This document shows positions 8,957 to 19,672 of a DNA stretch of 64,000 nucleotides, one piece after another. The DNA comes from Putridiphycobacter roseus (GTDB lineage Bacteria; Bacteroidota; Bacteroidia; Flavobacteriales_D; Crocinitomicaceae): NCBI RefSeq assembly GCF_003234935.1, contig NZ_QKSB01000003.1, forward strand, positions 186,001-250,000, read 5' to 3'. Made by a program: the position numbers and the translations under genes. The first letter of the stretch is position 1. Each line of letters starts with the position of its first letter. The notes beneath the pieces are model-generated. The model was given only the letters and a program-made list of their open reading frames with translations. It did not search any database and was not told the DNA's origin.

Positions 8957-9655
8957 TTATTTTAATCCTGTTGACAATTTTTTTAGTCCTAAATAAAAAT
9001 AAGTAATCCCAATAGTAATTAAAACATGGCTAAAGTCATTTTTATCAAACCATTGGTACAAGTTAATTTTAAAAAGAAAAATTAAAGCGGAAGGGGACAT
9101 TATTAATATACCCAACCAAAAATATTTAAACTTAACCGATATTTTCTGGGTGTACTTAAATCCTAAAATTCCCGCAGTCAAAATTAAACCGAAAATAGTG
9201 TTAAAGGCAATTGGTAAAAACGGTAGGTTAGGCTTAGCTGGATTATCTACGAAAAATAAAATAAATAAAAACGCTGCATATATCAATACCAACTTAACAT
9301 TAAACCAAAACATCAACCTTTTCTTTAAGGTTTCGTTCCAATGTAAAGAAATCATTGCTTTTTCAATAAAGTAGACCGCTATTGGTCCACTTACCCAAGA
9401 CGGAAACTTGCCTAATAACCCAAAATAATTATAAAAGGTATGCCCTATTCCTCCAATTATAGATCCAATACCAAAAAAAAGAAAAAACATGGCCCACAAC
9501 TTATAAAAGCTATTACCCTTTTTCATTTTTAAGGTCTTAATGCCATAATAAACACTCAAACCACCCATAATAGCATCTGTAATCAACGCCATGGGCTCCA
9601 ATAGATTTAATCCATAAACAACGAATTCAATCTTTTCAAAGTCTGCTCCAATCAT
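8957..9655 (-). CDS. Multi-pass membrane protein of unknown function
   Basis: The 232-residue protein has about seven predicted transmembrane helices separated by short loops. These include LWAMFFLFFGIGSIIGGIGHTFYNYFG, KLVLIYAAFLFILFFV and FNTIFGLILTAGILGF. A conserved-looking Gly-His-Thr follows the second helix group. It lies seven bases upstream of the paaY-like gene and eight bases downstream of accA on the same strand, so the three are probably cotranscribed. I cannot assign a function; resemblance to the DUF6962 family is a guess from overall architecture. Confidence 0.75.
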   Translation of the reverse strand: MIGADFEKIEFVVYGLNLLEPMALITDAIMGGLSVYYGIKTLKMKKGNSFYKLWAMFFLFFGIGSIIGGIGHTFYNYFGLLGKFPSWVSGPIAVYFIEKAMISLHWNETLKKRLMFWFNVKLVLIYAAFLFILFFVDNPAKPNLPFLPIAFNTIFGLILTAGILGFKYTQKISVKFKYFWLGILIMSPSALIFLFKINLYQWFDKNDFSHVLITIGITYFYLGLKKLSTGLK

Positions 9656-9663
9656 CCTTATAA

Positions 9664-10623
9664 TTAACGGCCTTTATATTCACCCATTTCAATAAACTTT
9701 TCGTGTCTTTTCGCAGTTCTTTTTTCTGGATCTAACTTTTGTAAACGTTCAATATTTTTAATTAAATAATCTTTAACAGATGCAAATATTTCCTCTCTAT
9801 GGCGGTGTGCACCTCCAATTGGTTCTTTAATCACATCATCTACAATTTTCAAACCTTTCATGTCCGTTGAAGTTAATTTCAACGCATCCGCAGCTTGTTC
9901 TTTATAGTCCCAACTTCTCCATAAAATAGTGGAACAGTTTTCTGGAGAAATTACAGAGTACCAAGAGTTTTCAAGCATCACCACTTTGTCACCCACACCA
10001 ATTCCTAATGCGCCACCAGAAGCTCCTTCACCTATGATGACACAGATTACAGGGACCTTTAATCGCATCATTTCATAAATGTTTCTAGCAATGGCTTCGC
10101 CTTGTCCTCTTTCTTCGGCTTCTAATCCAGGAAATGCACCTGGTGTGTCGATTAAAGTAACGATAGGAATATTAAACTTTTCAGCCAGTTTGAATAAACG
10201 TAAAGCTTTTCTATAACCTTCGGGGTTCGGCATACCAAAATTACGAAATTGACGCATTTTTGTGTTGATCCCTTTTTGTTGACCGACAAACATTACCGTT
10301 TTACCATTCAATTGTCCAAAACCACCAACCATGGCTTTATCATCTTTTACATTTCTATCTCCATGCAATTCTACAAAGTTACCTTCGGTCAATGCATTAA
10401 TGTAATCTAATGAATATGGTCTATCTGGATGTCTAGATAATTGTACTCTTTGCCAAGGCGTTAAAGCCTTAAATATATCTTTTATTGTTTGTGTTTTCTT
10501 TTTTTCAAGGTCCTTGATCAATTTGGATGAGTCTACTCCACTATTCTCTTCTACTTCTCTTACTTTTAATATTTCATCATCTATTACTTTGATTGGTTCT
10601 TCGAAAGCTAAATAATTTTCCAT
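9664..10623 (-). CDS. accA: Acetyl-CoA carboxylase carboxyltransferase subunit alpha
   Basis: AccA pairs with AccD to transfer the carboxyl group from carboxybiotin to acetyl-CoA, giving malonyl-CoA for fatty-acid synthesis. The 319-residue protein has the family's usual length. Its hallmark segments include [57 protein letters not shown] and the oxyanion-hole [15 protein letters not shown]. It heads a short run with the membrane protein and PaaY-like genes. accD is not in the window. Confidence 0.97.
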   Translation of the reverse strand: MENYLAFEEPIKVIDDEILKVREVEENSGVDSSKLIKDLEKKKTQTIKDIFKALTPWQRVQLSRHPDRPYSLDYINALTEGNFVELHGDRNVKDDKAMVGGFGQLNGKTVMFVGQQKGINTKMRQFRNFGMPNPEGYRKALRLFKLAEKFNIPIVTLIDTPGAFPGLEAEERGQGEAIARNIYEMMRLKVPVICVIIGEGASGGALGIGVGDKVVMLENSWYSVISPENCSTILWRSWDYKEQAADALKLTSTDMKGLKIVDDVIKEPIGGAHRHREEIFASVKDYLIKNIERLQKLDPEKRTAKRHEKFIEMGEYKGR

Positions 10624-10816
10624 AAAGGTCTTTATTTTTTTGAGATGCGAAATTTACAAAATATTTTAGTTTACCTAATCCTATTTACCATAAAGTTTCC
10701 ATTTATTGCCAATTCAAGATATTTATTATACCCCATATTTTATTATGAAACTATGGTATTGTTTTTATTCATATATGTACCAATTTTATTATATTCGTTG
10801 TCTAATATATGGTGAA

Positions 10817-11611
10817 ATGATTACATATCCTCCCTGTAAAATAAACATTGGTCTAAACATAATCAACAAAAGAACAGATGGATATCACAATATTGAAAGT
10901 GTGTTTTACCCTATTCCTTTTTTCGATATTTTAGAAATAAATGTAGCGACAGCGTTTAGTTTTTCTTCCTCTGGGCTTCCAATTCATGGCGATAAAAAGA
11001 ATAATTTAGTGGTTCAGGCTTACGAAATTTTAAAAACCAAATATAATATTGGTCCGGTAAAAATTCATTTACATAAAAGAATCCCCATGGGTGCTGGTTT
11101 AGGTGGCGGATCTGCTGACGCAGCACATACCATAACCATGCTTAACCAATTATTTGACTTGAAGTTAAGCACATCCTTAATGGAAACAATTGCTTTATCT
11201 TTAGGTAGCGATTGTCCTTTTTTTATAGAAGATCGTGCTAAATTTGTTACTGGAAGAGGAGAATCCATGACACCTAGCCCTATTGATTTAAAAGGGTATT
11301 ACTTATATTTAATTAATCCAGGAGTTCATGTCAGCACCAAAGCTGCGTACGCAGCCATTAACTACGCACCAAATCCTGACAAACTAGAAGTAGCTATCCA
11401 AGTGGAGGACTGGAAAAATAAGGTTTACAACCAATTTGAGTTACCTATTTTTAAATTACACCCCTCCATCAGAAAGATCAAAGAAACCTTGTACAATATG
11501 GGTGCAGTGTATGCAAGCATGTCTGGTACTGGCTCTACTGTTTATGGCTTATTTAAAACTGAACCAAAATTATTGGAATTGTATAATTTTGAAAAAATTC
11601 GCTTGTTATAA
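10817..11611 (+). CDS. ispE: 4-diphosphocytidyl-2-C-methyl-D-erythritol kinase
   Basis: IspE phosphorylates CDP-methylerythritol in the MEP route to isoprenoids. The 264-residue product starts at the ATG at 10817, whose first residues (MITYPPCKINIGLNI) match the conserved GHMP-kinase N-terminus. The frame runs upstream to a TTG at 10706, but that extension is Tyr/Phe-rich and unlike the family. The ATP-binding motif PMGAGLGGGSADAAH is intact, as is the C-terminal MSGTGSTVYGLF. It converges on a GNAT gene seven bases away. Confidence 0.94.
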   Translation: MITYPPCKINIGLNIINKRTDGYHNIESVFYPIPFFDILEINVATAFSFSSSGLPIHGDKKNNLVVQAYEILKTKYNIGPVKIHLHKRIPMGAGLGGGSADAAHTITMLNQLFDLKLSTSLMETIALSLGSDCPFFIEDRAKFVTGRGESMTPSPIDLKGYYLYLINPGVHVSTKAAYAAINYAPNPDKLEVAIQVEDWKNKVYNQFELPIFKLHPSIRKIKETLYNMGAVYASMSGTGSTVYGLFKTEPKLLELYNFEKIRLL

Positions 11612-11618
11612 AGTATCA

Positions 11619-12149
11619 TTAAAAGCTTTTGCTATAAAAGTCAAAATCACTTGGGGCAATTAAATTTTTATATTTTTCAGCCGGAATTTTACATATACAG
11701 TCTGCAGAATGCGTGTAAGAGTACCCTAATTTCAAATAGAATTGGTGTAGTCTAATTTTACTGGGGACATCTACCCCGCGCACTCTTAACACTTCCATTT
11801 TTACACCTTTTGCGCCATTCACTTGCGCTATCGTTTCCACCTTTTGAATTAAAGCGGTTCCTATTCCTTTTCCAGATAAATTAAAATCACTCGCTAATAA
11901 ACTAAAGGTATACGTATTGTCATCATTTTTGTAATAATGGATACATCCTGCAATTACACCATCAAATTCGGCCACAAGCAGCTCTCCTTTTCTTACTAAC
12001 TCTAAAAAATCAGCATATAAAATTCTGACATAATTTATCCCCCAAATTTCCGACTCCGTCATGGCATACCCTTCGATAAGGATATTATATACCTGTTCAA
12101 TTTGATTTACGGAATATAGACTTTCGTCCAGTTTTGCTATTGTAACCAT
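11619..12149 (-). CDS. GNAT family N-acetyltransferase
   Basis: The 176-residue protein has a GNAT fold. The central strand is VAGCIHYYKNDDNTYTFSLLASD, the acetyl-CoA loop is LSGKGIGTALIQKVE (a Q/RxxGxG/A-like motif), and MEVLRVRG...LHQFYLKLGY follows. The acceptor is unknown. It lies directly downstream of a terminator that ends the TPR gene, so it probably has its own promoter or depends on read-through. The start ATG at 12149 abuts the terminator T-tract, which leaves almost no leader. Confidence 0.8.
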   Translation of the reverse strand: MVTIAKLDESLYSVNQIEQVYNILIEGYAMTESEIWGINYVRILYADFLELVRKGELLVAEFDGVIAGCIHYYKNDDNTYTFSLLASDFNLSGKGIGTALIQKVETIAQVNGAKGVKMEVLRVRGVDVPSKIRLHQFYLKLGYSYTHSADCICKIPAEKYKNLIAPSDFDFYSKSF

Positions 12150-12150
12150 A

Positions 12151-12182
12151 AAAAAAAAGGAACCTATTGAAGATTCCTTTTG
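12151..12182 (-). terminator. Rho-independent terminator of the TPR gene
   Basis: Read on the minus strand, AAAAGGAA, an 11-base loop and TTCCTTTT form a stem (arms 12175-12182 and 12156-12163) that continues into a run of nine Ts. It lies 27 bases after the TPR stop codon and ends right at the start of the GNAT gene. Confidence 0.78.
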
Positions 12183-12208
12183 TTAATTTATTAATAAATA
12201 ATATGGAA

Positions 12209-13405
12209 TTATTTTAAACCATCTAATAATACTTTCATTGCTTTTGCTTTTTCCATATCGCCTGTTTTATAGTAAGCTTGACGTAAAGAGCCAATAATTT
12301 CTGCATTGTTAGGTGTTAATTCATTTGCTTTTTCTAAGTACGGTAATGCTTTTTTAAAGCTTTCTGTCATCTCCGTTCTGTAAACCTCTTCATTTGGATC
12401 TCCTAATGACAAACCATTTATTTTACCATTTAAGTTAGCTGCCTTATTGAAATAAACAGCTCCTAAACCAAGTAATGCATTCGAATAATTAGGATCAATT
12501 TCCAATACTTTCTTATAAGATTTTTCAGCATCTTCGTATCTTTCTTGACCTTCATAAATAGTACCTACCACATAATGCAATTCTTTATTACTAGGATCTA
12601 AGGCAATGGCATCAGACAATACTTTTTCTGCTTCCATTTTCTTTCCGCTTCCTAAGTATAAATTAATCAAAGAAATCATGATGTCTTTATTACCAGGATG
12701 AGATTCTAACAAACCTGAAAGTACTTTTTCTCCATCCGCTACACGATCTAATTTAGTGTATGCTTCTGCTAAATAAGAAGAAGAAGAAGGTAATTCAAAT
12801 CCTAATTTAGAAGTCCTTGTAAAAGCAGTTAAAGCTTGTTCGTAGTTTTCAGATTTAATAGCTGCAATACCACCATAATAGATTGCAACGGTATCCGTTA
12901 AACCCATAGCTTCACCATAAGCAGCAGAAGTTAAGAAAGAACCCATAGAGTTTTCATAATTCTTTGCTTCGTACATTTTAACTGCACTATTATAATTATT
13001 ACCTCTTGCAATGGCACAATAATCTTTTATGTCAGAAGAATACTTCCCTTTTGAATCATTTTTAGCAGATTTTTTAAAAGCAGCTAAACCTTCTTTACTA
13101 GTTTCTTTATTGCCTAGTGCTTTTAAGGCTTCCGTTTTAGCTTCGGCGCCTACCACTGCTGCTTCACAATAAATTTTCCCTTTATACATTAAAGTCTTAG
13201 GATCATTTTGAGTGGACTCATGTGCTGCAGATTTACTGATAAAGTTAACCGCTTCTAGTAATTCTTTTTCTGCCATTTCCATATTCCCAGAATTCTTACT
13301 GCTTTGGTAAGCCTTCCATGACATTGCTGCGTTAGTTGTATTATTTTTTTGAGCAAAGCTTGCTGTTGTCAACAAGGTTAACCCAATGATCATCATTTTT
13401 TTCAT
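12209..13405 (-). CDS. Exported tetratricopeptide-repeat protein
   Basis: The 398-residue protein has an N-terminal signal (MKKMMIIGLTLLTTASFAQ) with a probable cleavage after Ala-Gln. A helical repeat domain follows, with clear TPR units such as YVVGTIYEGQERYEDAEKSY and ALLGLGAVYFNKAANLNG in the C-terminal half. Such proteins scaffold envelope complexes; the partner is not identifiable. It is 79 bases downstream of gyrA on the same strand and is followed by its own terminator. Confidence 0.84.
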   Translation of the reverse strand: MKKMMIIGLTLLTTASFAQKNNTTNAAMSWKAYQSSKNSGNMEMAEKELLEAVNFISKSAAHESTQNDPKTLMYKGKIYCEAAVVGAEAKTEALKALGNKETSKEGLAAFKKSAKNDSKGKYSSDIKDYCAIARGNNYNSAVKMYEAKNYENSMGSFLTSAAYGEAMGLTDTVAIYYGGIAAIKSENYEQALTAFTRTSKLGFELPSSSSYLAEAYTKLDRVADGEKVLSGLLESHPGNKDIMISLINLYLGSGKKMEAEKVLSDAIALDPSNKELHYVVGTIYEGQERYEDAEKSYKKVLEIDPNYSNALLGLGAVYFNKAANLNGKINGLSLGDPNEEVYRTEMTESFKKALPYLEKANELTPNNAEIIGSLRQAYYKTGDMEKAKAMKVLLDGLK

Positions 13406-13484
13406 GCTTTGTAATTTATATTTTTAATAGATGGTAAAACCATCTCGTTTCCATATTTTAAATTCAATTATTATGCCAAATTGC

Positions 13485-16001
13485 TTATTCTTCTTCGCTT
13501 AAATCAGCTAAATCAGGGTTAATTTGATTTTCATCTCCTAATTCTTCTTCCTCCTCTTCACTATCGCGATAAACTTTCGCTACAGCAGCAATTTTATCAT
13601 TATCTCTCAAGTTGATTAATTTCACCCCTTGTGTGGCTCTTCCCATAACACGTAAAACCTCTACATGCATTCTAATGGTGATGCCTTTCTTAGTGATAAT
13701 CATTAAATCATCTTCGTCGGTCACATTTTTAATCGCAATTAACTCACCTGTTTTATCTGTGATATTTATGGTTTTAACCCCTTTACCACCACGGTTAGTT
13801 ATTCTGTAATCAGCAACTGCAGAACGTTTACCATAACCTTTACTAGAGACAACCATTACATTTGCATCTTCATTTTCAACACAAATCATTCCAACTACTT
13901 CGTCTTTTTCATTAGCCAAAGTAACCCCTCTAACACCAGAAGCAGTTCTTCCCATTGATCTCACTTTTTCCTCGTTAAATCGGATACATTTTCCAGACTT
14001 TAACGCCATCATGATCTCATTGGTACCATTAGTCAACTTCGCTTCTAATAATTCATCATCTTCTCTAATACCAATCGCATTAATACCATTCGTTCTAGGT
14101 CTAGAGTAAGCTTCTAAGCTTGTTTTCTTAATCACCCCTTTTTTAGTACACATAATAATAAACTTATTACTAATATACTCTGGATCCTTGATGTCATCTA
14201 CATTGATAAATGCTTTAATTTTATCATCTTGTTCAATATTAATCAGGTTTTGTAAAGCCCTACCTTTACTTGTTTTAGAACCTTCAGGAACCTCAAAAAT
14301 TCTCATCCAGAAACACTTCCCTTTTTCGGTAAATATCAATAACCAGTTATGGTTAGTGGCTACAAATAAATGTTCTAAGAAATCTTTATCTCTTGTTGCT
14401 GATCCTTTAGAACCAACCCCTCCTCTGGACTGTACTTTATATTCTGCTAAAGAAGTTCTTTTAATATAACCTGCATGAGAAATAGTGATAATAACTTCTT
14501 CATTCGGAATTAAATCCTCAATACTCATTTCATTTGCAGAGTACTCAATAATAGATCTTCTATCATCACCATACTTTTCTCTTACATATTCTAACTCTTC
14601 CATGATGATAGCCATTCTTCTATCTTCATTTGCTAAAATATCTTTTAAATCTGCAATTGTATTTACTAATTCTTCGTATTCGATTCTTAATTTGTCTTGC
14701 TCTAGACCAGTCAACTGTCTTAATCTCATTTCAACAATCGCTTTGGATTGAATTTCTGACAAATCAAAACGAGTCATTAAACCATCTCTGGCTTCGTCTG
14801 GAGATTTAGAGGCACGAATAATTTTAATTACTTCATCAATATTATCAGATGCAATAATTAAACCTTCTAAAATATGTGCGCGTTCTTCTGCTTTTCTTAA
14901 TTCAAATTTAGTTCTTCTAATAACCACTTCATGTCTATGCTCCACAAAATGGTGAATCATATCTTTCACATTCAGCATTTCTGGTCGACCATTAACCAGT
15001 GCAATGTTATTAATTGAAAAAGAAGTCTGTAAGGAAGTATATTTAAATAATTTATTTAATACAACATTTGGGATTGAATCTCTTTTTAATTCATAAACGA
15101 TTCTCATCCCTCTTCTATCTGACTCATCTCTAATATCAGATATGCCATCAATTTTCCCTTCATTTACCAAGTCAGCAGTTTTCTTGATCATGTCTGCTTT
15201 ATTCACTTGGTAAGGAATTTCAGTTACAATAATTGCTTCCTTTCCTTCTCTAATCTCTTCGATTATTGCTTTCGCTCGCATTACTACACGACCTTTACCC
15301 GTTTCAAAAGCCTGTTTAACGCCTTCGTAACCGTAAATAATACCGCCAGTTGGGAAATCAGGTGCTTTTATAAACTCCATCAATCCTTCGATATCGATAT
15401 CTCTATTCTTAATATATGCAATGGTACCATTTACAACCTCTGTTAAATTATGAGGAGGCATATTGGTCGCCATACCTACAGCGATACCACTTGCACCATT
15501 TACTAATAAATTAGGAATACGCGTAGGTAAAACAGTAGGTTCTTTTAAGGATTCATCAAAATTTGGTGCAAAATCAACCGTTTCTTTTTCTAAATCGGCC
15601 AACATTTCTTCTGCTATCTTTCTCAATCTAGCTTCCGTATAACGCATTGCTGCTGGACTATCACCATCCACAGAGCCAAAGTTACCTTGTCCATCCACTA
15701 AAGGATATCTTAAGGACCAGTCTTGCGCCATTCTCACCATAGTATCATAAACAGATGAATCTCCATGTGGATGGTACTTACCTAAAACTTCACCGACGAT
15801 TCTTGCCGACTTTTTGTGAGGTCTGTTGGATAAAACACCCAAATCAAGCATTCCGTAAAGCACTCTTCTGTGGACTGGTTTAAAACCATCTCTCACGTCT
15901 GGAAGCGCCCTAGATACTATTACCGACATTGAATAATCAATGTAGGCTGATTTCATTTCATCTTCAATGTTAATTTTTATGATTCTTTCTCCGTCTGCCA
16001 T
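13485..16001 (-). CDS. gyrA: DNA gyrase subunit A
   Basis: GyrA is the DNA-cutting subunit of gyrase, which supercoils DNA negatively together with GyrB. The 838-residue protein has the catalytic tyrosine at Tyr121 (AMRYTEARL). Its quinolone-determining region reads [10 protein letters not shown] with Ser82 and Asp86 (E. coli Ser83 and Asp87), the sensitive-type residues. The C-terminal six-bladed wrapping domain contains [10 protein letters not shown], a GyrA-box-like motif that separates it from ParC. The C-terminus is an acidic tail ([12 protein letters not shown]). It diverges from clpC. Confidence 0.96.
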   Translation of the reverse strand: MADGERIIKINIEDEMKSAYIDYSMSVIVSRALPDVRDGFKPVHRRVLYGMLDLGVLSNRPHKKSARIVGEVLGKYHPHGDSSVYDTMVRMAQDWSLRYPLVDGQGNFGSVDGDSPAAMRYTEARLRKIAEEMLADLEKETVDFAPNFDESLKEPTVLPTRIPNLLVNGASGIAVGMATNMPPHNLTEVVNGTIAYIKNRDIDIEGLMEFIKAPDFPTGGIIYGYEGVKQAFETGKGRVVMRAKAIIEEIREGKEAIIVTEIPYQVNKADMIKKTADLVNEGKIDGISDIRDESDRRGMRIVYELKRDSIPNVVLNKLFKYTSLQTSFSINNIALVNGRPEMLNVKDMIHHFVEHRHEVVIRRTKFELRKAEERAHILEGLIIASDNIDEVIKIIRASKSPDEARDGLMTRFDLSEIQSKAIVEMRLRQLTGLEQDKLRIEYEELVNTIADLKDILANEDRRMAIIMEELEYVREKYGDDRRSIIEYSANEMSIEDLIPNEEVIITISHAGYIKRTSLAEYKVQSRGGVGSKGSATRDKDFLEHLFVATNHNWLLIFTEKGKCFWMRIFEVPEGSKTSKGRALQNLINIEQDDKIKAFINVDDIKDPEYISNKFIIMCTKKGVIKKTSLEAYSRPRTNGINAIGIREDDELLEAKLTNGTNEIMMALKSGKCIRFNEEKVRSMGRTASGVRGVTLANEKDEVVGMICVENEDANVMVVSSKGYGKRSAVADYRITNRGGKGVKTINITDKTGELIAIKNVTDEDDLMIITKKGITIRMHVEVLRVMGRATQGVKLINLRDNDKIAAVAKVYRDSEEEEEELGDENQINPDLADLSEEE

Positions 16002-16150
16002 ATATATAATGTGTGTAGAAAATTATTTTTTTAAAAGCACGAAAATAACGAATTTTTCTAGCATTTCCACGTTTTCATGCAATAGACTTATTAACAAAAA
16101 CCGGTTTAAAATGTGGTTTATTAACAATTTATTATTTAATTTATTGTAAA

Positions 16151-16158
16151 TATATTTG
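16151..16158 (+). promoter_or_regulatory. Candidate -7 promoter box of clpC
   Basis: TATATTTG matches TAnnTTTG exactly, 44 bases before the clpC ATG in a very AT-rich divergent spacer. I do not see a TTG at the expected -33 distance, so support is partial. Confidence 0.42.
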
Positions 16159-16202
16159 TGAATGAATATTTGTGTTTAAATTTAAGCATTAAAACAAAGT
16201 AA

Positions 16203-18740
16203 ATGGACGCTAACTTTTCTTCAAAAGCTAAAAATGTAATCGCGTACAGTCGTGAGGAAGCCTTAAGACTTGGAAATGATTATTTGGGGGTAGAACACCT
16301 TTTATTAGGATTATTGCGGGAAAAGGAGAGTTTGGCAGTAAAGATTTTACAAGAATTCCATTTAGACTTAGAAGTCTTAAGAAAGGACATTGAAAAAAAT
16401 GTAAAAGAATCTACCAATAAACCGATTGATGCAAAAAACATTCCTTTGGTTAGACAAGCAGAAAAAGTTTTAAAAATTACTTATTTAGAATCCAGGCTTT
16501 TTAAAAGTGCCAATGTTGGTACCGAGCATATTCTTTTAGCTATATTAAGAGAAAAGGACAACATTGCAACACGCATATTAAATAAATATGGCGTGATTTA
16601 TGAGAACGTTAAAGAAGAATTAGAAGAAATGATAGACGAAGAAAACACACCAAAATCAGAATTCCCAGGAGGAATTTCAAATGACGACTCCAGTTCAGAA
16701 TCAACCAATTTTGGATCAGGTTCAAGTGCGTCAAAAGGTAATAACAAATCAAAAACACCAGTACTTGATAACTTTGGACGTGATTTAACGGCCATGGCTG
16801 AACAAGATAAACTAGATCCAATTGTTGGTAGACATCAAGAAATAGAACGTGTATCTCAAATTTTATCTCGAAGAAAAAAGAATAACCCTATATTAATTGG
16901 TGAACCTGGAGTTGGGAAATCTGCAATTGCAGAAGGATTAGCCTTAAGAATAGTACAAAGAAAAGTATCTCGTGTTCTTTTTGGAAAAAGAGTAATTTCT
17001 TTAGACCTTGCTTCCTTGGTTGCTGGTACGAAATACCGTGGCCAGTTTGAAGAAAGAATGAAAGCGGTAATGAATGAATTAGAAAAATCGAGAGATGTAA
17101 TATTATTCATTGATGAAATCCATACCATTATTGGTGCTGGTGGAGCTTCTGGATCAATGGATGCTTCTAATATGTTTAAACCTGCGCTAGCGCGTGGAGA
17201 AATACAGGTAATTGGTGCAACGACTTTAGATGAGTTTAGACAATATGTGGAAAAAGATGGGGCTTTGGAAAGAAGGTTTCAGAAAGTACTTATTGAACCT
17301 ACCACTATTGAAGAGTCTATTGAAATTTTGACGAACATCAAAGAACGATACGAAGACCACCACAACGTTTCTTACACACCAGAAGCAATATCGGCATGTG
17401 TTCGGTTAACGGAAAGATATATGTCTGACAGAAACTTACCTGATAAGGCAATTGACGCCATGGATGAAGTAGGTTCTAGAGTACATATAAAGAATATCAA
17501 TGTGCCAAAAGAAATAAAATCTTTAGAGGAGCAGATTGAAAAAATCAAAGAAGAAAAAAACAACGTAATCAAAAGTCAGAAGTACGAAAAGGCGGCTGAG
17601 TTAAGAGACACAGAAAAAAAATTACAAGACGATTTAGAAACTGCCCAAATAAAATGGGAAGAAGATGCTAAACTAAATAGAATTGTAGTAAATGAAGAGC
17701 ATGTTGCAGAGGTGGTATCTATGATGACTGGAATTCCACTACAAAAAGTATCGGAATCTGAATCAGGCAAAATTATACACTTAGCAGATGACATTGCCAA
17801 AGGTGTAATTGGACAAGATGAAGCGATTAAGAAAGTTGTGAAAGCAATTCAACGGAATAGAGCTGGATTAAAGGATCCGAATAAGCCAATTGGTTCGTTC
17901 TTCTTTTTAGGACCTACAGGTGTTGGTAAAACAAGGCTTGCAAAAGTTTTAGCTAAAAACTTATTTGATTCTGAAGACGCTTTAATTCGTATTGACATGA
18001 GTGAATACATGGAGAAATTTTCTGTATCAAGACTTGTTGGTGCACCTCCGGGATATGTAGGATATGAAGAAGGTGGACAATTAACTGAAAAAGTGAGAAG
18101 AAAACCATATTCAATTATACTTTTAGATGAAATTGAAAAAGCCCATCCAGATGTATTTAATATGTTACTTCAAGTGTTAGACGACGGACACATGACGGAT
18201 GGTTTAGGTAGAAAAATTGATTTTAAAAATACGATTATCATTATGACCTCTAATATTGGGGTACGTCAATTACAAGATTTTGGAACTGGTGTAGGATTTG
18301 GTACTGCTGCTAAAAATGAACAAAAAGATGAGGCTGCTATTGTAATTATCCAAAAAGCATTAAAGAAAGCATTTGCTCCAGAATTTTTGAATAGAATTGA
18401 TGACATGATTATTTTCAATTCTTTAAAACCTGAACATATTTATAAAATAATTGACATTGAGTTGGTGAAGTTATTTGGTCGAATTACTGAATTAGGTTAT
18501 AAAACTGAGATTACAGATGAGGCTAAAAAGTTTATTGCGGACAAAGGTTATGATAATAAATATGGCGCAAGACCATTAAACAGAGCGATTCAAAAATACA
18601 TAGAAGATCCCCTAGCGGAAGAGATTATCAACTCTAACATTAAAGAAAATGATATCATCAAAATTGACTTTGATAAGAAAGAGGAAAAAATTGATATTTC
18701 TATTGTAAAAGGAAAATCTAAAAAAACGGAAAGTAAATAA
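16203..18740 (+). CDS. clpC: ATP-dependent Clp protease ATP-binding subunit ClpC
   Basis: ClpC is a hexameric AAA+ unfoldase that feeds substrates to ClpP. In the 845 residues there is an N-terminal double Clp-N domain (about 1-145) and a Ser/Gly-rich linker. The first AAA module has Walker A GEPGVGKS at 233-240. A UVR-like coiled segment (KSQKYEKAAELRDTEKKLQ) precedes the second AAA module, with Walker A GPTGVGKT at 570-577. The VGFG tripeptide region expected for ClpP docking is in GTGVGFGTAAK. It is a single gene with its own terminator. Confidence 0.96.
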   Translation: MDANFSSKAKNVIAYSREEALRLGNDYLGVEHLLLGLLREKESLAVKILQEFHLDLEVLRKDIEKNVKESTNKPIDAKNIPLVRQAEKVLKITYLESRLFKSANVGTEHILLAILREKDNIATRILNKYGVIYENVKEELEEMIDEENTPKSEFPGGISNDDSSSESTNFGSGSSASKGNNKSKTPVLDNFGRDLTAMAEQDKLDPIVGRHQEIERVSQILSRRKKNNPILIGEPGVGKSAIAEGLALRIVQRKVSRVLFGKRVISLDLASLVAGTKYRGQFEERMKAVMNELEKSRDVILFIDEIHTIIGAGGASGSMDASNMFKPALARGEIQVIGATTLDEFRQYVEKDGALERRFQKVLIEPTTIEESIEILTNIKERYEDHHNVSYTPEAISACVRLTERYMSDRNLPDKAIDAMDEVGSRVHIKNINVPKEIKSLEEQIEKIKEEKNNVIKSQKYEKAAELRDTEKKLQDDLETAQIKWEEDAKLNRIVVNEEHVAEVVSMMTGIPLQKVSESESGKIIHLADDIAKGVIGQDEAIKKVVKAIQRNRAGLKDPNKPIGSFFFLGPTGVGKTRLAKVLAKNLFDSEDALIRIDMSEYMEKFSVSRLVGAPPGYVGYEEGGQLTEKVRRKPYSIILLDEIEKAHPDVFNMLLQVLDDGHMTDGLGRKIDFKNTIIIMTSNIGVRQLQDFGTGVGFGTAAKNEQKDEAAIVIIQKALKKAFAPEFLNRIDDMIIFNSLKPEHIYKIIDIELVKLFGRITELGYKTEITDEAKKFIADKGYDNKYGARPLNRAIQKYIEDPLAEEIINSNIKENDIIKIDFDKKEEKIDISIVKGKSKKTESK

Positions 18741-18763
18741 TTTACTTACTTTAAACCAATAAG

Positions 18764-18797
18764 AAAAACCTTGACTTTTACGGTCAAGGTTTTTTTT
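18764..18797 (+). terminator. Rho-independent terminator of clpC
   Basis: ACCTTGAC and GTCAAGGT (18768-18775 and 18783-18790) pair around a seven-base loop and are followed by a T-run. The stem extends by A:T pairs from the flanking A-tract. It begins 24 bases after the clpC stop codon. Confidence 0.92.
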
Positions 18798-18811
18798 GTT
18801 TCGTATTTTCT

Positions 18812-18843
18812 TTAAAAAAATAAAAGGGAGCAATGCTCCCTTT
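18812..18843 (-). terminator. Rho-independent terminator of the rocF-to-lpxH operon
   Basis: AAAGGGAGC and GCTCCCTTT (18823-18831 and 18835-18843) form a nine-base stem with a three-base loop. On the minus strand the stem runs into TTTTATTTTTTT. It lies 74 bases past the lpxH stop codon and faces the clpC terminator. Confidence 0.87.
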
Positions 18844-18916
18844 CAACCCTTATATATATAGGTTAATCATAACCTACACTTTATTTAACGAAATGCGTAG
18901 GGAAATGTTTCAATAA

Positions 18917-19672
18917 TTACTTAAAATAAGATAAGTTCATATTCTCTCCGTCGAAAACTAAGTAAGATTGGTGCTTAATCCAATCGCCAGAATTCATATA
19001 CTTTGATCCTTCTGGAAGGTCAAAATCTATGGGTAAATGACGGTGTCCAAATATAAAATAATCAATGTGTTTTTTTTCTAATTCCTTTAAACAAAATTGG
19101 ATTAACATTTCTTTATCTTCCCCGTAAAAAATATCATCTGCGGTTCCGGTAGACTTTCTACTTTTTGCAGAAAAGAAGTTAGCCATTCCAATTCCAAAAT
19201 TAGGATGTAGTCTTGCAAATAGCCATTGACTAATATTTGCTCTAAAAATTTTTTTTATGAATTTATAACCATGGTCTCCTGGTCCTAATCCATCTCCATG
19301 ACCGATTAAAAAAGTCTTACCATTATAGGTTGGTTGTATTTCCGTTTTGTGCAGTGTAACTCCTAGTTCATTTGGAATATAATCAAATACCCACATATCA
19401 TGGTTACCATGAAACCAGTGCACTTTAATACCTTTATCCGTTAAATTGGCAATTTTTCCTTGCAAACGAACAAATCCACGTGGGATTACCTTTTTATATT
19501 CAAACCAGAAATCGAAAACATCTCCTAGCAAATAAATTTCGAAAGCATCTTCCTCAATTGACTCCAACCATTTAACAATTTTCTTTTCTCTGACTAAACT
19601 TCTTTCTTCATCTGGCGCACCTAAATGAAAATCTGACGCGAAATATATTTTTTTACCTTTGGGTATCTGCAT
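18917..19672 (-). CDS. lpxH: UDP-2,3-diacylglucosamine diphosphatase
   Basis: LpxH cleaves UDP-2,3-diacylglucosamine to lipid X in lipid A synthesis at the inner face of the membrane. The 251-residue calcineurin-like phosphoesterase has metal-binding motifs FASDFHLG (Asp14, His16), LLGDVFDFW, HGNHDMW, GHGDG and FGHRH. It is the last gene of the leftward operon that also contains lpxK, and it starts directly after the stop of the upstream tlpA gene. A terminator follows. Confidence 0.93.
   Translation of the reverse strand: MQIPKGKKIYFASDFHLGAPDEERSLVREKKIVKWLESIEEDAFEIYLLGDVFDFWFEYKKVIPRGFVRLQGKIANLTDKGIKVHWFHGNHDMWVFDYIPNELGVTLHKTEIQPTYNGKTFLIGHGDGLGPGDHGYKFIKKIFRANISQWLFARLHPNFGIGMANFFSAKSRKSTGTADDIFYGEDKEMLIQFCLKELEKKHIDYFIFGHRHLPIDFDLPEGSKYMNSGDWIKHQSYLVFDGENMNLSYFK

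Noticed and set aside
10706..10816. Upstream extension of ispE starting at TTG
   Set aside because: The 37 added residues are Tyr/Phe-rich and unlike IspE, while the ATG at 10817 gives the conserved start.
13485..16001. Topoisomerase IV subunit A (ParC)
   Set aside because: The GyrA-box-like NRGGKG and the complete C-terminal wrapping domain favour GyrA.
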